Source of the DNA: Streptococcus constellatus
Lineage (GTDB): Bacteria; Bacillota; Bacilli; Lactobacillales; Streptococcaceae
Assembly: GCF_902167705.1 (NCBI RefSeq)
Contig: NZ_CABHMZ010000017.1
Location: forward strand, 53,864 to 117,863
Length of the DNA: 64,000 nucleotides
Reading direction: 5' to 3'
In this document: in pieces, positions 18,285-25,922 of the stretch
How positions within the stretch are numbered: the stretch's first letter is position 1
Layout: every line of letters starts with the position of its first letter
Made by a program: the position numbers and the translations under genes
Notes under the pieces: generated by a model
The model's input: only the letters and a program-made list of their open reading frames with translations
Told to the model about the DNA's origin: nothing
The model's database searches: none

Positions 18285-19257
18285 CTATTTAGCCGCATTA
18301 GAAAAATACTTAAAAACATTGCCAGAAGCAGATTATAAAGAAGCAATGGATTATTTTACGGAATATTTTGAAGAAGCCGGGTCGGAAAATGAAGCACAAG
18401 TCATTGAGGAATTAGGAGACCCCAAAGACGCAGCAGAAGAGATTATTCGCTCACTTTCAGTACATTCGACAGAAGAGACAAGATCTGATAGTCCAGCAAA
18501 ACAATCGGCTTCTCAGTATGCTGATGATGCTTATATCTTTGAAGACTATGCAACAATCTCCGAATTGCATATTGATGTCACCACACGAGATGTTTTAATC
18601 GAGCCTTCACCTGATGATTTCTTTCATATCAAATACTACAATGGAAGAAATAGCCACCAACTAAACTCTGCGGTTCGTGATAAGAAGTGGTATATTACAG
18701 AAAAAGGCAGCACACATTATAGCGGTTTGGACTGGATTATTAACGTCATGAAAAACGGTTTTGATAATCATCCTATTTGCATTCAAATCCCAAGTGGAGC
18801 TCTTCTTCAGTCATTCTCACTTCAAGCAACTTCGGGTGATGTCAATATCTCTCATCTTCAAACACAAAAAGGAACGTTTGAGCTTTCAAGTGGAGATTTA
18901 ACCATGCGGCATTGCCATTTGCAACACACCAACATTACTCTCATCAGTGGTGATATTCATCTAGCACATGTCAAATTGACAGATTGTAAGCTGTCTCTCG
19001 TGTCAGGGGATTTCGATACGCATTCTTTAGAAATTGCTGGTAAAACCTCTATTCAAACAACAAGCGGAGATATTTCGCTTCATCTGCTCCACCATGATTT
19101 CAGCTATGATCTTGAAACGGTGCACGGAGACATTTCTATCTCTCATCAGCTCCAGCCAAGCCACCAAATCGTTGGTAATACAATCCACCACCAAGCAACG
19201 ACTTCTACAGATTCTCTTGCTATCCAAGCTGTCAGTGGAGATATCAATCTTTATTAG
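18271..19257 (+). CDS. HAAS (DUF1700) + DUF4097 envelope-associated protein
   Basis: 328 residues. The first ~75 form a helical HAAS/DUF1700 domain (MTKTDYLAALEKYLKTLPEADYK.. EELGDPKDAAEEIIRS). The rest is a DUF4097 beta-helix-like domain with repeated SGD/TSGD turns (residues ~185-325: LQATSGDVNISHLQ, LSSGDLTMRHC, LISGDIHLAHV, LVSGDFDTHS, TTSGDISLHLL, AVSGDINLY). No signal peptide or clear membrane helix. PadR-HAAS-DUF4097 operons are common in Firmicutes and linked to envelope-stress control; the precise role is unknown. Confidence 0.85.
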   Translation: MTKTDYLAALEKYLKTLPEADYKEAMDYFTEYFEEAGSENEAQVIEELGDPKDAAEEIIRSLSVHSTEETRSDSPAKQSASQYADDAYIFEDYATISELHIDVTTRDVLIEPSPDDFFHIKYYNGRNSHQLNSAVRDKKWYITEKGSTHYSGLDWIINVMKNGFDNHPICIQIPSGALLQSFSLQATSGDVNISHLQTQKGTFELSSGDLTMRHCHLQHTNITLISGDIHLAHVKLTDCKLSLVSGDFDTHSLEIAGKTSIQTTSGDISLHLLHHDFSYDLETVHGDISISHQLQPSHQIVGNTIHHQATTSTDSLAIQAVSGDINLY

Positions 19258-19266
19258 AGGTTTAGC

Positions 19267-19884
19267 ATGAAACAGATTCATTGGTTATTCTTTGATGTTG
19301 GCTCAACTTTGGTAAACGAAGAAAAAGCCTACCAAGATTGGATTGAGCAGGCTATTGCAGATACTAACATCTCTTATGCAGCATTTTATCAAACTATGAT
19401 TCACTATTTTAAGGAAAATAAAAAGGGCGATGCGGAAGCTATGAACTATTATGGTCTGAAGCGTCCGTCTTGGAGGTCTGATTTAGAGGTGCTGTATCCT
19501 GACTGCAAGCAAGTGCTGAAAATTCTCCACCAGCACTACAAGATTGGGATTATTGCCAATCAGTTACCGAATTTGCAGGCAAGATTGAGAGGATTTGGTA
19601 TTGATTCTTGGATTGATATTATCATTTCTTCTACCGATGTTGGCTTGGCAAAACCCAATCTCGCTATTTTTGAGCTGGCTCTCCAACAAGCGAACTGCTT
19701 AGCTGAGCACGCTGTGATGATTGGCGACCGCTTGGACAATGATATTCTTCCGGCTAAACAGCTTGGAATGCAAACCATTTGGATCCGCCAGGGATTTAGC
19801 CGCTTGACCCATGTAATGAATCCAGCAGAAACACCAGACTGGACTGTTGATAATTTGACAGAGATTCTAGAGATTTTAGGCTGA
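19267..19884 (+). CDS. HAD superfamily hydrolase (subfamily IA)
   Basis: 205 residues. Motif I reads FFDVGSTLV: the nucleophile Asp is present but the usual second Asp is Gly, which occurs in some HAD-IA groups and leaves the phosphatase activity uncertain. Motif II is near IIANQ, motif III/IV LAKPNLAIF and MIGDRLDNDILPAK. The helical C1 cap lies between. Third gene of the PadR operon, 9 bases behind the DUF4097 gene, with AGAGG before the ATG; ends in a strong terminator. Confidence 0.85.
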   Translation: MKQIHWLFFDVGSTLVNEEKAYQDWIEQAIADTNISYAAFYQTMIHYFKENKKGDAEAMNYYGLKRPSWRSDLEVLYPDCKQVLKILHQHYKIGIIANQLPNLQARLRGFGIDSWIDIIISSTDVGLAKPNLAIFELALQQANCLAEHAVMIGDRLDNDILPAKQLGMQTIWIRQGFSRLTHVMNPAETPDWTVDNLTEILEILG

Positions 19885-19890
19885 GCATGC

Positions 19891-19923
19891 AAAAAAACTA
19901 GAGTTGTTTTGCTCTAGTTTTTT
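19891..19923 (+). terminator. Terminator of the padR operon
   Basis: AAAAAAACTAGAG / CTCTAGTTTTTTT with an 8-nt loop. Confidence 0.9.
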
Positions 19924-20031
19924 AACGTTATCAACTTTATTATATCATAAATTTTCCTTCAAAAATAGACTTGTTTTTTCTTGGTTTTGTGATACATTTA
20001 GGTTGAAAAAGGAAAAGTGAGGTTATTAAAC

Positions 20032-20208
20032 ATGAAAAAAAAGATTGTTATTTTTCAAGCTATTTGGTTTGTTTGTTCCCCTTTCATTTCTTTATTTATT
20101 TGTAGAAATATGCCAATTATACGTGATTTATTATTTCACATATTTTTCTTAGTTTTAATCCTATCACAATGGTTAGCGATTAGAACACTATCACACCTTG
20201 ACGACTAA
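20032..20208 (+). CDS. Small two-helix membrane protein, unknown
   Basis: 58 residues from ATG at 20032 (MKKKIVIFQAIWF), with GTGAGG about 9 bases upstream; an in-frame GTG at 20017 overlaps that site and is less likely. Two hydrophobic helices (residues ~4-22 and ~33-50) separated by a short CRNMPIIRD loop. No family recognised. Followed by a hairpin terminator that also serves the opposing lipoprotein gene. Confidence 0.55.
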   Translation: MKKKIVIFQAIWFVCSPFISLFICRNMPIIRDLLFHIFFLVLILSQWLAIRTLSHLDD

Positions 20209-20222
20209 GCGAAGGTCAAACG

Positions 20223-20249
20223 AAAGAGGTTGGGTTCTCCAGCCTCTTT
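20223..20249. terminator. Bidirectional terminator
   Basis: AAAGAGGTTGG / CCAGCCTCTTT (one wobble), 5-nt loop; ends resemble those of the dispersed repeat family. Confidence 0.8.
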
Positions 20250-20258
20250 TGTCTATCA

Positions 20259-21719
20259 TCACCGTCCGCCGGGGCCTCCGCCCATGCCGTTTCCATTTTG
20301 TGTGGTCAGGCTAGCTGTTGCGGTCGTGCTTTGTCCATTGACTGTAATGGTGTAGCTTTCGCCGTCTTTAATAGTAGCTGAGCTGACAAGAACGGATTGG
20401 AAATTTTTAGCAGCGGTATAGCTGAGGATTTCTTTGCCTGACGAATCGGTAATCGTCACTTTGTCTCCAGCACTACCAGACACATTCGCAAGGATGGAAG
20501 CTTGTTTGGAATTTGAGCCAAAGCCCATTGCCATACCATTGCTGCCAACCATTACAACGGTCCCGCCAGTAATCGTTCCATTGCCGTCATAGTCAAGAGC
20601 GCCATTGCCGCCATCTGTCGGTCCGTCCACATAGACTTCACCACCTGAAATGGTCAAATCCCCGTTAGAATCCAAGCCGTCCCCTTGAGCATTAATCTTG
20701 ACCTTGCCACCTGTGATGGTCAGGCTAACACCAGCAGTCGCCTGTCCTGGAGCTTTTTTATCACTTGCACTACCTGATGCATTGATTCCATCGTCATTGG
20801 CTGTCAGGTCTAAATCGCCACCGTTAATGGTGACGGTCTTGCCTTCTAGCGCTTCTTCGCTCTTTTCAACCTTAATCGTACCGCCGTCAATAAGAGCCGT
20901 ATTAGAAGCGTGAATACCGTCATCTCCAGCGTTAATGGTAATCTTCCCAGACTAGATATAGAAATTGCCTAGCGATGTATCTTCATCATTATCCGCGTGA
21001 ATGGCATCTTCCGTTGCGGTCAAATTCATAGTTGCATCTTTGATATTGATTGCGTCATTCGCTGAAAGGGCGTTTTTATAGCCTTTAATCGTGTAGGTTC
21101 CGCCCGTAATGCGCAAATCATCATTGGACTCAATAGCATTGCCATAATTGCCTTCGACCGTCAGACTACCAGAACCGTTGAAAGTAAGGTCGTCCTTGCT
21201 GTAAATCGCGGCGTCATAGTCTGTATTCTTGTGATTAGCAGAATCCGAAATCGTGTTCTTGCTGCCTTCTGCAAGCGTGATAAAAGTTTTATCTGCATTT
21301 TCTACGACAATAGCAGCATCTGTTCCAGTCATCGTGACCCCATTCAGCACGAGCTGAACCTTGTCTTGGTCGCCAACTTTCACGACAATTTGGACATTTT
21401 CACTTGAACCAGACAAGACATCAGTCCCAGCCTTGGTAATCGTCACCGTAGAGCCAGACACTTCCGCACCAGAACCAGAAGTCTTGGCAGATGAGCCACT
21501 CAAGCTAATCTTAGTTGCTTTTGATTCATCATAAGAAGCATCTTGGTCACGCTTTGTAAAGTAATCAGACGTCTTGGTGGTTGTTGTCTTACTTGTGCTA
21601 GAAGAGCCAGTGCTGGTTGAGCTGGTGTTTGTCGCACTGCACGCCCCTAAAGCAACTGTCAATAGGACGAGTGGAACCAGTCGTTTCCATTTTTTTCGTT
21701 TTGAGGCTGTTTTTTTCAT
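20259..21719 (-). pseudogene. Carbohydrate-binding (DUF4353-type) lipoprotein gene with in-frame stop
   Basis: One continuous frame of 487 codons interrupted only by TAG at 20952-20954, between NFYI and SGKITINAGDDG. Upstream part: basic N-terminus, hydrophobic helix and lipobox LGAC (residue ~27), Ser/Thr-rich linker, then the start of a right-handed beta-helix with repeated aspartate-rich turns. Downstream part continues the repeats (DGIHAS, DDGINAS, DGLDSNGD, GGNGALDYDGNG) and ends in a Gly-rich tail. A GAG-to-TAG change would explain the stop. If real, the product is a 255-residue truncated lipoprotein; sequencing error is possible. Lies 11 bases behind the DUF4956 gene, in the same operon. 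Confidence 0.8.
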
Positions 21720-21730
21720 GGCGATCCTCC

Positions 21731-22411
21731 TTATAGTTCATTTTCTTTGGTGACGTAGCGGCTAATGGCAATCTCTAAATTCCCATTTCGCGTCCGCAGA
21801 GCGTCCATTAACTCTTTCTCTGTCATTGTACCATTTAATTGGACAATATACTTAATTTTGAACAAACTTCCCATATCAGACGTTTTGACATTTGCTAGTT
21901 CAACATAGTTGGTCGCCTTTTGGAAGATGTCATCAAAGACCGTCTCATAGTCCAAACTTTCTGGAATGACGACAGTCACTTGGCGCATGGAATGTTTCAT
22001 CTGCCCGAAATTCATCGTTTCCAGCAACAACATGACAACTGACATGATGATCGTAAAGACGCTGGCAAAGACAAGATAGCCCATACCGACAGCAATCCCA
22101 ATCGTCATCGCAAGGAAAATCGCCAGCAATTCCTTCGCGCCGCCCGGTGCCGAACGGAAGCGAATCAAACTGAAAGCCCCCATGACCGCAACCCCTGCTC
22201 CCAGACTACCATTGACTAAGAAAATGACAATGGCAATCAAAGTCGGCAGCATAACCAAGGTCATCATAAATGACTTGCTGTAAATGGTTTTGTACTGATA
22301 GACCTTGGCTAATATCAGCCCCAGCACTAAGGCAACACCAATCGCACCAAACATACTGGCTGGATTGACCGTTGTTCCTGTAAAGACATCACTAAATAGC
22401 TGATCGAACAT
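21731..22411 (-). CDS. DUF4956 membrane protein
   Basis: 226 residues: about four membrane helices in the first 130 residues, including GAGVAVMGAFSLIRFRSAPGGAKELLAIF, the most conserved stretch of DUF4956, then a cytoplasmic alpha/beta domain. DUF4956 proteins are regularly encoded beside VTC-domain proteins and may form a membrane partner for them; the activity has not, to my knowledge, been established. Overlaps the end of the VTC gene by 20 bases, so tightly coupled. Confidence 0.88.
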   Translation of the reverse strand: MFDQLFSDVFTGTTVNPASMFGAIGVALVLGLILAKVYQYKTIYSKSFMMTLVMLPTLIAIVIFLVNGSLGAGVAVMGAFSLIRFRSAPGGAKELLAIFLAMTIGIAVGMGYLVFASVFTIIMSVVMLLLETMNFGQMKHSMRQVTVVIPESLDYETVFDDIFQKATNYVELANVKTSDMGSLFKIKYIVQLNGTMTEKELMDALRTRNGNLEIAISRYVTKENEL

Positions 22412-23126
22412 GATTGATTACTCCTTTGTAGTCTGTTGTTTTCTTGTAGGCAACCCCGTATTTTGAGAAAGACTTTGGAAAAACGTGGTGACGATCCAGA
22501 ATCTCTGCCAGCCAGAGCGGATACGCCCCCGGCACCTTGATTTCCATGATGACATGATTGTCAGGAAGAAGATTCTTGCCGTCTTTTCCTGCCAGTAAGC
22601 TCAAATTTTTCGTCCGATAAGCCACATCATAGTCAATGGTAATCCGCACATTGGGGTCTTCTAAGCCTTTTAGAGAGTAGCGGTTGTAGTAGATATACAT
22701 CATAGGCTGCACGCCACCGTAACGCTCACAAAGCCATTCGATTTCCTGTTTAATCTGCGAATCCTCAAGCTGGCATTCCCCTGCGAGATACTGCTCTGCC
22801 GCCAGTAAATCAGTCGCAATCCGGCGCTTGTACACGACCTTGCGCACTTTTTTCTTGATTTCCAAAAAGACTTGGCTATCAGCCTGAGGGCTAGCATCAT
22901 AGGTGCGCACGCGCAATTTTTCCTTGAAATAAGGCTTCTCCAAAGACTCCCGAATCATCTGATAGGTCGGCGTATCATAGTAGAGGTTGCCAATCGTTGA
23001 ATAAGCATGCTCGTCTTCTGCCATATACGCTTCAAACTCCTGTAGCAAATCTGCCAACGTTTCCTTTGAGATGACGTACTTGGTTTCTATCCGTTGAAAT
23101 TTATCTTTAAATGTTTTTTTAGCCAT
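22392..23126 (-). CDS. VTC-domain (polyphosphate polymerase-like) protein
   Basis: 244 residues forming a single VTC domain of the CYTH-like tunnel fold. Basic and acidic tunnel residues expected for a polyphosphate polymerase are visible: ETKYVIS near the start, KLRVRTYD, FLEIKKKVRKVVYKRR, MYIYYNRYS, RITIDYDVAYR, and VIMEIKVPGAYP with the metal-binding Glu. Eukaryotic Vtc4 makes polyphosphate from ATP; bacterial stand-alone homologues are mostly uncharacterised. First gene of the VTC-DUF4956-lipoprotein operon; AGGAG 8 bases upstream of the ATG; a CiaR-like triple repeat lies upstream. Confidence 0.88.
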   Translation of the reverse strand: MAKKTFKDKFQRIETKYVISKETLADLLQEFEAYMAEDEHAYSTIGNLYYDTPTYQMIRESLEKPYFKEKLRVRTYDASPQADSQVFLEIKKKVRKVVYKRRIATDLLAAEQYLAGECQLEDSQIKQEIEWLCERYGGVQPMMYIYYNRYSLKGLEDPNVRITIDYDVAYRTKNLSLLAGKDGKNLLPDNHVIMEIKVPGAYPLWLAEILDRHHVFPKSFSKYGVAYKKTTDYKGVINHVRSAI

Positions 23127-23176
23127 GAGATTGCTCTCCTTTGTCGTTCTTTATCTACGTAGTTTGCGGGCAGATC

Positions 23177-23204
23177 CTTAAAAGAAAGCTAAAGAAAACT
23201 TAAA
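23177..23204 (-). promoter_or_regulatory. CiaR-like triple direct repeat upstream of the VTC operon
   Basis: On the minus strand TTTAAG-N5-TTTAGC-N5-TTTAAG (half-sites 23199-23204, 23188-23193, 23177-23182), an exact 11-base period. The streptococcal CiaR box is TTTAAG-N5-TTTAAG. The middle half-site is imperfect. About 50 bases upstream of the VTC start; a -10 is not obvious (TACGTA or TAGATA are candidates). Confidence 0.45.
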
Positions 23205-23212
23205 GAAAACAA

Positions 23213-23237
23213 AACACCCCCATTTTCTGGAGGTGTT
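23213..23237 (-). terminator. Terminator of the 23285-23677 gene
   Basis: AACACCTCC / GGGGGTGTT (one wobble), 7-nt loop, followed on the minus strand by TTGTTTTCTTT. Confidence 0.8.
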
Positions 23238-23284
23238 TAATAGATGTCTGTAGAATGAAATAGAAAACAGAAGCTACCGCAATC

Positions 23285-23677
23285 TTATTCTTCACTCTTC
23301 TCTTCTTTTTCTTTTTTGATAAGAAAACTGAAAATAATCAGAATAGCTGCTACCAGAAAAATCCAGTACAACACATCATGGCTGCTTCTCGGACCAGAGT
23401 AGAGGGAACGCGAAAAATAAATCATCAGATACAAGGAAATGTCATTATAAAAGTCCCAGTTAAAGTGATAGCTGCCTACTGGATAGGACCGCTTATGCGA
23501 ACACTCTGGCACAAAGATCTGCAAAAGCAAAAATGTTCCCAACACAGCAAAATAAATCACATTGAACACGTTCAATTTCGGATAAGGTTCAACAACCAAG
23601 GAAAAGAATATCATCATGCTCAACAGATAAAACCGCCACCGAAACCAAAATTCGTTATTAAAATGAAATCGTATCAT
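23285..23677 (-). CDS. Conserved-looking membrane protein, unknown
   Basis: 130 residues from ATG at 23677 (MIRFHFNNEFWFRWRF); a TTG-started extension to 23749 has no ribosome site. Four hydrophobic helices (about residues 16-34, 40-58, 78-92, 103-122) and a very acidic/basic tail ending KKEKEEKSEE. The N-terminus is unusually rich in aromatic residues. I do not recognise the family. Single gene with its own terminator, between DUF6261 and the VTC operon on the same strand. Confidence 0.6.
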   Translation of the reverse strand: MIRFHFNNEFWFRWRFYLLSMMIFFSLVVEPYPKLNVFNVIYFAVLGTFLLLQIFVPECSHKRSYPVGSYHFNWDFYNDISLYLMIYFSRSLYSGPRSSHDVLYWIFLVAAILIIFSFLIKKEKEEKSEE

Positions 23678-23768
23678 CCCATCACACTTTCTAATTTTCT
23701 GCTCGTTCCTCTTCGCTTTTATCCTACCACTCTGACAAACAAATTTCAAGTAAGATGAAGGAGAAATG

Positions 23769-24527
23769 TTAGTTAATTTCTGCTACTTTTCCTGCTTCTG
23801 CTTTAGGCTCTTTGCCCTTGCGACGGGCAAGGACATCCGCATAGTGCTTGCGGCTGTTATTGAGCACGGAAAGGAAGGTCGCATAAAAGCCATCGTCTTT
23901 GACTTGGTGCAAAATCACCACATAGTCCGCCAACTGTTGATAAGGCGTCGCCACTTCTTTGCGCAATCGCTTGACATCATAGCTCACTTTTTGCAACTTC
24001 TCTTGGGAGCGAGAGGCAAAGAGTTGTTCAAAAGCCGAGTGGCTTTCGGTCAGATTTTCAACGAATTTCCCAAGCGCTAAAGTCCCCACCTGTTCCTTAT
24101 ATGGGGCTGTTTTTAGCTTGTCCAGCAAGTTGACAATGAGGGCTGTTTCTTCCTCGTAATGCTTCTGATGAGTGTCTTTGTATTGGTCAAACAAGCGTTT
24201 CAAACTGGCATAAGCTGCCTTTTCCTCTTCCCGCTTGGCTGCCCGATAAGGTTTCAGCGCATCGCGAAGAGCTTGCAAATCAGCGTCGCGCAATTCGTCC
24301 GCCGCACTAATCGAAGCTGACTTTTCACTCGCCCGAATCTGACCGAGAGAGGCTTGATAAGCAGGCAAGGCTGCTTTTATCTTCTTGACGAGAGCGGTAA
24401 TGACGTCCTCATTTTTAAAGTCGAGCGCTTCTTTCTCCACATCATCTAAAAAACGAGTGATAAACTGCGTGAATTCCGCATGGCGGAGACTGCTCACCTG
24501 AACATTAACTAACTTTCCTTTTGGCAT
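23769..24527 (-). CDS. DUF6261 family protein
   Basis: 252 residues, almost entirely helical and highly charged, no membrane segment or signal peptide. The N-terminal VQVSSLRHAEFTQF and the C-terminal region LADYVVILHQVKDDGFYATFLSVLNNSRKHYADVLARRKG match what I know of DUF6261 (about 240-260 residues; function unknown). AAGGAAAGG precedes the ATG. Its upstream DNA holds a 21-bp dyad and a tandem array of palindromes, which is unusual and may be connected with the gene. Confidence 0.75.
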   Translation of the reverse strand: MPKGKLVNVQVSSLRHAEFTQFITRFLDDVEKEALDFKNEDVITALVKKIKAALPAYQASLGQIRASEKSASISAADELRDADLQALRDALKPYRAAKREEEKAAYASLKRLFDQYKDTHQKHYEEETALIVNLLDKLKTAPYKEQVGTLALGKFVENLTESHSAFEQLFASRSQEKLQKVSYDVKRLRKEVATPYQQLADYVVILHQVKDDGFYATFLSVLNNSRKHYADVLARRKGKEPKAEAGKVAEIN

Positions 24528-24559
24528 AAAATCCTTTCCTTATTAAAAAATATTTTTTT

Positions 24560-24580
24560 CTTATCTGACTCTCAGATAAG
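24560..24580. promoter_or_regulatory. 21-bp dyad upstream of DUF6261 gene
   Basis: CTTATCTGA-CTC-TCAGATAAG, perfect 9-bp arms with a 3-base centre, 33 bases before the DUF6261 ATG. Not followed by a U-run on either strand in the terminator sense; more like an operator or a 5' UTR hairpin. Confidence 0.55.
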
Positions 24581-24602
24581 ATGAATGACTTTTCTTTATC
24601 CT

Positions 24603-24781
24603 GTCCGAGGCTCGGACGAAGCAAACTTGTTTCAAGGCAAGTCGTCCGACCCTCGGACAAAGCAAACCTGTTTCAAGGCAAGCCGTCTGACCCTCGGACG
24701 AAGCAAACCTGTTTCAAGGCAAGCCGTCCGACCCTCGGACAAAGCAAACCTGTTTTAAGGCAAGTCGTCCGACCCTCGGAC
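24603..24781. repeat. Tandem array of 41-bp units with GTCCGA-N3-TCGGAC palindromes
   Basis: The 7-mer CTCGGAC recurs at 24611, 24652, 24693, 24734 and 24775, an exact 41-base period: four units plus a boundary. Each boundary is a 15-bp palindrome GTCCGA-CCC-TCGGAC (first copy GAG-G-CTC centre; third has GTCTGA). The 26 bases between (about GAAGCAAACCTGTTTCAAGG then CAAGCC) are near-identical between units. GC-rich against AT-rich surroundings. A 68-codon frame is open through it but 41 is not a multiple of three and nothing suggests coding. Confidence 0.9.
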
Positions 24782-24822
24782 GAATGAAAAATCATCTCAT
24801 TTAGTATAACATGAATGGGAAA

Positions 24823-24924
24823 TTATAGGAAATTTTCTGAAAAAGAGGGTTGGTCACTTTCAAAACAGATTGAACACACAGCCATTAACGGAACGCGGAA
24901 GCAGAAAAGGTATTTTTTCTTCAT
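24823..24924 (-). CDS. Candidate Rgg-associated short peptide (33 aa)
   Basis: ATG at 24924 with AAAGGAG 8 bases upstream, divergent from the rgg gene. Encodes 33 residues: MKKKYLFCFRVPL, a hydrophobic stretch AVCSICF, and a polar tail ESDQPSFSENFL. Basic N-terminus, hydrophobic middle and short polar C-terminus are the pattern of SHP/ComS-type peptide pheromone precursors, which are typically encoded next to and divergent from Rgg regulators. A weak promoter (TTTTGT-N16-TATTAT on the minus strand) is present. The mature pheromone would come from the C-terminus. Coding and function are inferences. Confidence 0.45.
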   Translation of the reverse strand: MKKKYLFCFRVPLMAVCSICFESDQPSFSENFL

Positions 24925-24966
24925 CACTTTTTCTCCTTTCATCTATATGATATAATATGATGAAAA

Positions 24967-24983
24967 GGCATTCACAAAATGCC
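24967..24983. promoter_or_regulatory. Possible Rgg operator
   Basis: Perfect dyad GGCATT-CACAA-AATGCC midway between the divergent peptide ORF and rgg. Confidence 0.4.
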
Positions 24984-25023
24984 CACTATTTTCACATTTC
25001 ATATTTTACACAAGGAGTCGCCT

Positions 25024-25905
25024 ATGCATTGGGATATTGGCACAGTTTACAAGACGATTCGAAAAGCAAAGGGAATCACCCAGCAAGAGATTTGCGGAGA
25101 TTGGATTTCTCGCTCCAATCTTTCCAAGTTTGAAAGCAACCAATCCGTTCCCAGCTATGAAACCATGGAATTTCTGCTCCACCAGATTGACATGAGCTTT
25201 GGGGAATTTGAATATATTTGTGATTATTATCATTCAAATCACAGAATGAAGATCATTTTACAATTTAAAAATTATTTGTCTGTCGTTGAAACAGAACAAT
25301 TATTGGATTTAACCAAACAGTGTGAGGACTACTTGAAAGCTCATCATGATATTCCCGTTAGCAATATTTTGCGTATGGCAAATATACTAATTGAAATTAG
25401 AAAAAATAAAATCAGTAGTCAAGCACAAGTTTTAGCACAACAGTTATGGACAGATTTAGAAAAACGAGATACTTTTTATGAAAGTGACTTAAATTTACTA
25501 AGTGTTATTCTTTACTTCTTCCCACTAGAAACCATTCAAAATATAACGGAAAAAATCTTAGCCAGTCTCAACAAGTATAAGCATTACAAAGAAATTCACA
25601 GTACACAATTCTCCATTTTAGCCAACCTTTCGACAATCTACCTTTACAACAACCGCCTTGATGATTGCCAGCGTATCACCGAGATGATCTTACCGCTCGC
25701 CAAGCAAACCAAACGATACGACAAGCTCGGCTTTGCCCAGGTTCGCCTGGGTATTTGCCAAGGAGATGACGACCTTATCCAGAAAGGGCTCCAGTTGATT
25801 GAGCTGACAGAAGAAACGACCTTGCTCGAAAACTTGAAAGAAGAGGTCAAACAGCATCGTACTTCCCATTTCTCTCATGTTTCACGTGGAACTTCAGCAC
25901 CTTAA
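25024..25905 (+). CDS. Rgg/GadR/MutR family transcriptional regulator
   Basis: 293 residues from ATG at 25024, set by AAGGAG 6-7 bases upstream. N-terminal helix-turn-helix (residues ~8-62: GTVYKTIRKAKGITQQEICGDWISRSNLSKFESNQSVPS, written here in parts GTVYKTIRKAKGITQQEI and SRSNLSKFESNQSVPSYETM), then an all-helical TPR-like peptide-binding domain. Streptococcal Rgg proteins bind short secreted peptides and control nearby genes. A divergent 33-codon ORF may encode the partner peptide. A parS site lies in the last codons, which give the unusual tail SHVSRGTSAP. The next gene starts 18 bases later. Confidence 0.88.
   Translation: MHWDIGTVYKTIRKAKGITQQEICGDWISRSNLSKFESNQSVPSYETMEFLLHQIDMSFGEFEYICDYYHSNHRMKIILQFKNYLSVVETEQLLDLTKQCEDYLKAHHDIPVSNILRMANILIEIRKNKISSQAQVLAQQLWTDLEKRDTFYESDLNLLSVILYFFPLETIQNITEKILASLNKYKHYKEIHSTQFSILANLSTIYLYNNRLDDCQRITEMILPLAKQTKRYDKLGFAQVRLGICQGDDDLIQKGLQLIELTEETTLLENLKEEVKQHRTSHFSHVSRGTSAP
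25878..25893. promoter_or_regulatory. parS site 1
   Basis: TGTTTCACGTGGAACT; reverse complement AGTTCCACGTGAAACA matches the ParB/Spo0J consensus TGTTNCACGTGAAACA at 15 of 16 positions. Lies inside the 3' end of the rgg gene. Confidence 0.85.
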
Positions 25906-25922
25906 AAGAGACGGAGACACAA

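Larger units (their letters stand above)
24528..25023. other. Intergenic region between DUF6261 and rgg (496 bp)
   Basis: Holds, left to right: a 21-bp dyad (24560-24580), the 41-bp tandem array (24603-24781), the minus-strand peptide ORF (24823-24924), a 17-bp dyad (24967-24983) and the rgg ribosome site. Each is listed separately. Confidence 0.8.

Noticed and set aside
24603..24781. CRISPR array
   Set aside because: Linkers between the palindromes are nearly identical, not unique spacers, and no cas gene is near.
24581..24787. 68-codon ORF across the tandem array
   Set aside because: Unit length is 41, so the peptide is not repetitive; no ribosome site; open frame arises from lack of stops in the repeated DNA.
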